Part shown: positions 7,149 through 10,749 of the stretch, piece by piece
Layout: each line of letters opens with the position of its first letter
Numbering within the stretch: the first letter of the stretch is position 1
From: Alectoria sarmentosa
Taxonomy: Eukaryota; Ascomycota; Lecanoromycetes; Lecanorales; Parmeliaceae
Direction of reading: 5' to 3'
NCBI GenBank assembly: GCA_009733775.1
Contig: WOGZ01000627.1
Location: 1 to 10,749, forward strand
DNA: 10,749 bases
Made by a program: the position numbers and the translations under genes
Notes under the pieces: model-generated
Told to the model about the DNA's origin: nothing
Databases searched by the model: none
The model's input: the letters and a program-made list of their open reading frames with translations, nothing else

Positions 7149-7403
7149 TTAAGCGATGTCTATCAAGTGTGATGGATCTGACAATATCGTCAACTCATCT
7201 AGTACTAATCCAAAAAATTCCATCTCCTCGCTTAGCTGCTCCACGTCAACACCGTCGGACTGCCCGTCTAATCAGTCCTCATCATTTATATTGTTATCGT
7301 CATCATCAGCTTCATTCAGGTCCTCACGCCTAGCTCCCAAACCGGCTTCAAAGCTAGGACCATTCGAGTGCTCACTGTTGACATATACGTTGCTTTGTCA
7401 GTA
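7149..7403 (-). pseudogene. In-frame open stretch past the hydrolase stop; possible lost tail
   Basis: Beyond the TAA at 7406-7404 the same frame continues with TGA at 7400, then 41 open codons to a TGA at 7274-7272, then 40 open codons to TAA 7151-7149. The first block is acidic near its end (DLNEADDDDNNINDED). The second reads as a helix (VEQLSEEMEFFGLVLDELT). Composition and frame continuity suggest the ancestral protein ran on for about 80 residues and was cut by stops. Alternatively this is an untranslated 3' region that is open by chance, or a spliced extension (a candidate intron is discussed under rejected items). Confidence 0.3.
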
Positions 7404-9088
7404 TTACAATCGGTCAAAGGCAATGGTCGAGTACTCCCTCCCAACCTTACAATGCACAGCTCCCAAATCATGTCTCATCCGGTAGAAGACCTGACAAGTC
7501 TTATGCTCACCCGGATAGCCATCGAACCCAAAAAAATCGTTCGTACACTCCACCCGCAACCCCTTGTAAATCTTCCCCATCGTCCCGTCATCGACCGGCC
7601 CATGTTTGCTCAGCATGCCGCCCCAAATCACGGCCAAGATCTCGAGTCCCGTTCCTGCGACCCCAGACTTCGACTTGCGATCCACTGAAGGAGCCAAAAA
7701 AGAGACGGGCTCCACCCGGCCAGGGTATATGGAGAAGACGCCCGCGCCATCGTGCGTCACCATGAGATTGAGCGGCTGTCCGGTGTAGGAGTAAAGGATA
7801 CAGGTGACCTTGTGGACGAGGAACCAGGGGTCGCCAGTGTCAATGTCGTGAGTGGTATCGATTTCGAGCGTCTGGTCGGGCTTGATCTTGGATGTCAAGG
7901 TTGAGGTGACGTCGCGCTCGCCCCACATGGCAATGTGGACCGTCAGTCTTGGGGTCTGCATGGTCGTGCGTTGCGGCAGGTTCGCGGCAGCAGGCTGGAT
8001 AGCGGTTTCCGTAGGGAGGGGCAGACCTATGATTTGATTTGCTAGGGCTACGATTGAGCCCCCTATCAGTTCGCAGTTGGCGTCGCCGGTAGCGAATTTG
8101 CATATCGAGCTATGGTCTGCATTGATGGGGATAGCTTCTTCGTTTGGACAGTTCAGGCGGGCGGAGTCCTCGTCGACGATCTGGCATGGAAGTCAGTCTC
8201 TCATGTATTGGTGCGCAAAGCAGGGTACTAGTGTGTCTCACCAGTCTTCCTAAGCCCGGAAAATTGCGTGTCTCATAGAAGGTGATGATCCGTAATTGGC
8301 ATATCAAATGAGTTGAATCAATGCAGATGTTGCTTAGCACTTTCGACCTGGTATCCAGGTCGGCCAGGAGATCAGAGTTTGTGTTTCGCGTGAATGACCG
8401 CAGTAGGTACGCGAAGTACTTGCCAAGTTCAACAACGCCAGAACCATGGTGTGGGACACCCAGAAATGCGATCCCTTTAACAGCGCTGAGGAACCCGTCG
8501 TCTTTCCTGTTATTAGCAATAATTAAAGCCTAGAAATTGATTTAGTCGGTGGATGTCCATCTGGCATAGAAAAGCCGGGCAACGCACCTTCTTCACGATA
8601 ATGCCTCCAAGACTGTGGCAGATGAATAACAAAGGTCTCTGCCTCTCGCTCTCGGTGCTTCGCCTCAGCTTGAGCCACGCCAATAAATTCATCGCAAACT
8701 CAGGGATGCCTGCGACAGACGAGCTGCGAACAAAGTTTGAATCGTATCCATAAGAGAACACTCTCGCATGCGGGAGTTGGGAAGGGAGGAAGTCCGAGAT
8801 CCATGGTTTGCCATTAGGATCCTTGCCCCTCGTCCAAGTCGTGAAAGGGTTGCCCATGAGGCCATGAACGGCTACGATGTCGAGATCTATTCGTCGGCCG
8901 TCGGCAGGAGCATAGATTTCGAAGAGCCTGTCGCCTTCAATGACCTTGTCTGAGCTACCCTGGTTGGTAGCAGCAAGGGTTGAACTGGAAGAAGATATGG
9001 ATGGGGTGTCGCATAAATCATCGCTGGGGCGAGAGTGCTGATGGAAGAGGGATGTGAACTTGGTCATGCTTGGATTGGGTATCTTCAT
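7404..9088 (-). CDS. SesB/DUF676-like serine hydrolase with duplicated C-terminal module, 521 residues
   Basis: Three exons (9088-8588, 8529-8242, 8180-7404) join in phase 0. Residues 70-300 form an alpha/beta hydrolase of the SesB lipase-like type. They include VHGLMG (74-79, oxyanion region), FSYGYDS (111-117), CHSLGG with nucleophile Ser159 (Cys replaces the usual first Gly), FLGVPHHGS (189-197), FYET (251-254) with a possible acid, and the ADH motif with His286. In fungi this domain often heads NLR-type proteins or sits beside them, and it is thought to act on lipids or acyl chains; the substrate here is unknown. No NACHT, TPR or WD repeats follow. Instead residues 337-521 hold two related modules. 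The first 45 residues are Ser/Thr-rich. ATG 9088 overlaps a TATA-like sequence and has T at -3; ATG 9067 (A at -3) would give 514 residues and may be the true start. The gene shows no internal damage. Confidence 0.85.
7416..7961 (-). repeat. Two diverged copies of a ~75-residue module in the hydrolase C-terminus
   Basis: Copy A (residues about 342-414) has LTVHIAMWG, then GDPWFLVHK with K387, then KVTCILYSY and a final FSI. Copy B (about 442-516) has LEILAVIWG, then DGYPGEHK with K490, then KTCQVFYRM and a final STI. The distance from the WG glycine to the lysine is 37 and 40 residues, and from the lysine to the last Ile 27 and 26. Predicted strands dominate. The DVT and GDPW pieces recall a small beta domain found in various fungal and bacterial proteins, known to me only from memory and without a name I can defend. 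Confidence 0.6.
8181..8241 (-). other. Intron 2 of the hydrolase gene (61 nt)
   Basis: The donor is GTGAGA at 8241, the branch-like sequence CTGAC lies about 15 nt before the end, and the acceptor is CCAG ending at 8181. Splicing joins GLGRL to IVDEDSARL in phase 0, which restores the usual spacing of this lipase domain and brings in His286. The unspliced frame runs into junk and a stop. Confidence 0.9.
8530..8587 (-). other. Intron 1 of the hydrolase gene (58 nt)
   Basis: The donor is GTGCGT at 8587, the branch-like sequence is GACTAAAT and the acceptor is TCTAG ending at 8530. Splicing joins the nucleophile helix (SLGGIIVKK) to ALIIANNR in phase 0, as expected right after the nucleophile elbow in this family. 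Confidence 0.9.
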
Positions 9089-9344
9089 ATATACAACTTG
9101 GATAGGGACAGTCCCCCTCCCACAGTCCGAGGGTCCATGCTAAGAACGCCTCCCGCGCACGATCTACACGCTAAGCTTTCGACCCCATCAGAATCTAAAG
9201 AGGACATGCGTCAGCCCTATTTAATCATTGAGAGAGATTTCATACATGATTCATTCTCTCACGTTATTGATGTCGAGATCATCAATCAAAGCGATAACGA
9301 GATTCAAGAATTAAATTTTTAAATAAAAATTTAAAAATTATATA
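9089..9344. other. Upstream region of the hydrolase gene, becoming AT-rich
   Basis: Next to the start is a TATA-like GTATATA (minus strand, about 9095-9089). A near-palindrome GGGACAGTCCC lies at 9105-9115. From about 9305 the sequence turns almost pure A/T up to the LTR element. No gene is seen. Confidence 0.4.
9340..9344. repeat. Left copy of putative 5-bp target duplication (ATATA)
   Basis: ATATA directly precedes the first LTR and recurs directly after the third at 10494-10498. The flanks are AT-rich, so a chance match is possible. Confidence 0.55.
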
Positions 9345-9504
9345 TGTCAGGGAACGGAATGATGCTGAATGCTTGTATTCCGGTATGAACGGAACAATAG
9401 TTATGAAGAGAAATACGTGTGCGAAGGCGGTTTATGTAGGCAATGCCAAGCCGCGCTAGGCCCAATCGGGCCGCGTACTGGGAAGGCAGGATGAAACCAT
9501 GACA
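9345..9504 (-). repeat. Outer LTR, 160 bp (3' LTR in element orientation)
   Basis: By eye it is identical over all 160 bp to 10334-10493. It contains an inverted GGCCC/GGGCC pair around 9459-9472. Identity of the outer pair points to a recent insertion. Confidence 0.85.
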
Positions 9505-9598
9505 TTACCCTCCCCTTCACATCGCCATGTCCTCATGGCTACTCCTTATCACATCCTTCGTGGCCATTCCTTATGGCCATTCCTGATAGCTATTATTA

Positions 9599-9760
9599 TG
9601 TCAGGGAACCGGAAATGATGCTGAATGCTTGTATTCCGGTATGCACGGAATAATAGCTATGAAGAGAAAAACATGTGCGAAGGCGGTTTATGTAGGTAAT
9701 GCCAAGCCGCGCTAGGCCCAATCGGGCCGCGTACTGGGAAGGTAGAATGAAACCATGACA
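9599..9760 (-). repeat. Internal, diverged LTR, 162 bp
   Basis: It differs from the outer LTRs by eight substitutions and two single-base insertions. Three of the substitutions are C to T before A, the usual context of repeat-induced point mutation. It is bounded by the same internal sequences as the outer copies. Confidence 0.85.
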
Positions 9761-10333
9761 TTACCCTCCCCTTCACATCGTCATGTCCTCATGACAGATC
9801 CCTCCAAAGACATTCCTTATCGCAGTCATCCTCTTGACTGAGAATCCTGAGACGCATACTGAGCGATGTATGTGCGTCTCCACATTCTTCTCTGTAGCAG
9901 GCCTTGCTGCTGATCCATCTTGTCCTTGTCATTTGACACCGTAATTCCATTCCATTCCACTCCGCCAGTACCCCGTAGTCCCGTGACGTACCCTATTGCT
10001 CCCCCCGCTTGTCGGCGTTCGCCCATGTGTCATGCACCTTGTGCCATGGTACCGGTGCTCCAATGGTGGCTCATGCTTCGTGCGTGCCTCGGGGGCTCGT
10101 GGTAAGAAGTAGAAAGTAGGAAATCGTAATGATGTTGTTCGTGCTTGACTGCCTTTGTAGCAGGCTCACTTCCGTATGGCGCATTCGTAGCAGCCGTTAT
10201 CATAAGGGTGTTGTTTTCATGCCTCCGTCCGTCAAAGGCCAACACCATGATGCCCCCCGCAGAGCTGACATTCGTAAGTATGGTCTACTACGACTCAGGG
10301 GCGACCAGGTCCCAAGTCGGATAGCTATTATTA

Positions 10334-10493
10334 TGTCAGGGAACGGAATGATGCTGAATGCTTGTATTCCGGTATGAACGGAACAATAGTTATGAAGAGA
10401 AATACGTGTGCGAAGGCGGTTTATGTAGGCAATGCCAAGCCGCGCTAGGCCCAATCGGGCCGCGTACTGGGAAGGCAGGATGAAACCATGACA
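10334..10493 (-). repeat. Outer LTR, 160 bp (5' LTR in element orientation)
   Basis: Identical to 9345-9504. It is followed at once by the putative target duplication ATATA and AT-rich DNA. Confidence 0.85.
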
Positions 10494-10693
10494 ATATATA
10501 ATAATTATAAATCCGAAATGCATAAATTTATTGTTATTATTCGATGTTAATATTTATTATATTTTTGTTAAAATTATGAAATCAGAAATTAAAAAATATA
10601 AAATAAATTAAAGATTTTTATATTTTATAATTGTTTTAATTAAAAAAAAGTATAAAAAAAATTTACTTAAAAAGAATTTAAATTAATATAAAT

Positions 10694-10695
<2 letters not shown>
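10494..10695. other. Extremely AT-rich block
   Basis: It is nearly all A and T, with no open frame of note. Together with 9305-9344 on the other side of the element it forms one AT-rich target region. In fungi such blocks are often RIP-eroded repeats; mitochondrial origin is less likely next to nuclear genes. Confidence 0.7.

Positions 10696-10749
<54 letters not shown>
10696..10749. repeat. (TAA)n microsatellite, 18 units, running off the window
   Basis: A pure TAA trinucleotide repeat from 10696 to the last base. Its true length cannot be seen because the window ends inside it. Confidence 0.95.

Larger units (their letters stand above)
9345..10493 (-). mobile_element. Non-coding TRIM-like LTR element with three LTRs
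   Basis: The order on the plus strand is LTR 9345-9504, internal A 9505-9598, LTR 9599-9760, internal B 9761-10333, LTR 10334-10493, flanked by ATATA on both sides. LTRs begin TGTCA and end TGACA. Read on the minus strand, each of the first two LTRs is preceded by a polypurine tract (AAGGGGAGGG), which sets the orientation. Both internal segments share their first ~34 nt and last 14 nt (plus strand) but differ in size (94 and 573 nt). No gag, protease, reverse transcriptase or integrase motif is visible, so movement would need enzymes supplied elsewhere. A primer-binding site is not obvious: the sequence after the 5' LTR begins TAATAATAGCTATC and lacks the usual TGG. Confidence 0.7.

Noticed and set aside
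7375..7450. Intron at the hydrolase 3' end (GTAAGG donor, TACTGAC branch, CAACAG acceptor)
   Set aside because: The signals are good, but splicing would remove the end of the second module, whose final S-T-I matches the first module's F-S-I. Kept only as a possible alternative isoform.
7156..7485. Plus-strand ORF (109 codons) after a CT-rich tract
   Set aside because: It is Ser-rich low complexity, antisense to the hydrolase end and to the better minus-strand reading, and has no motif.
9345..10493. CRISPR array or bacterial repeat
   Set aside because: There are only three 160-bp copies at uneven spacing, with LTR-type ends and target duplication, in a eukaryotic setting.
10200..10523. Minus-strand ORF over the third LTR
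   Set aside because: It lies mostly in a non-coding LTR, and similar frames recur in the other LTR copies. No retrotransposon protein motif.

Overview
The window looks like nuclear DNA from a filamentous ascomycete, probably a dothideomycete. The evidence is short GT-AG introns of 52-61 nt with CTGAC/CTAA-type branch points, a fungal SesB-type lipase domain, two F-box genes, a fungal HNH-type gene, an ankyrin gene, CAA-to-TAA-like stops reminiscent of repeat-induced point mutation (RIP), and an AT-rich right edge. No database was searched, so family names rest on motifs recognised by eye.

Left part (1-5290): mostly gene debris. A coding-like frame with one stop (538-882) precedes an intact F-box-like ORF (947-1600, +). 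Next is a broken HNH-endonuclease-like gene (core 1984-3032, +) with frameshifts, in-frame TAA codons, a lost catalytic His, and a 22-bp hairpin inside it. On the minus strand, an ankyrin/membrane-anchor gene with one frameshift (3641 down to 2940) converges on it and overlaps its 3' end. Just upstream of that is a Cys-rich F-box gene with one in-frame TAA (4276 down to 3686). A further coding remnant lies at 4919-5130.

Middle part (5400-7150): an intact intronless gene for a 236-residue acidic-tailed protein of unknown family (5793-6503, +). Its promoter holds two perfect three-unit heat-shock elements and one near match. Its tail is built from a 72-nt tandem duplication. A pyrimidine-rich intergenic region follows.

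Right part (7150-9090): a three-exon minus-strand gene for a 521-residue protein. It joins a SesB/DUF676-like alpha/beta hydrolase to a C-terminal region made of two diverged copies of an unnamed module. Past its stop codon the same frame stays largely open, suggesting a lost acidic tail.

Far right (9345-10749): a non-coding LTR element of the TRIM type with three LTRs, two internal segments and a probable ATATA target duplication, set in very AT-rich DNA that ends in a (TAA)n microsatellite. The outer LTRs are identical and the middle one is diverged, suggesting that the whole three-LTR unit moved at once. No tRNA, rRNA or CRISPR array was seen.
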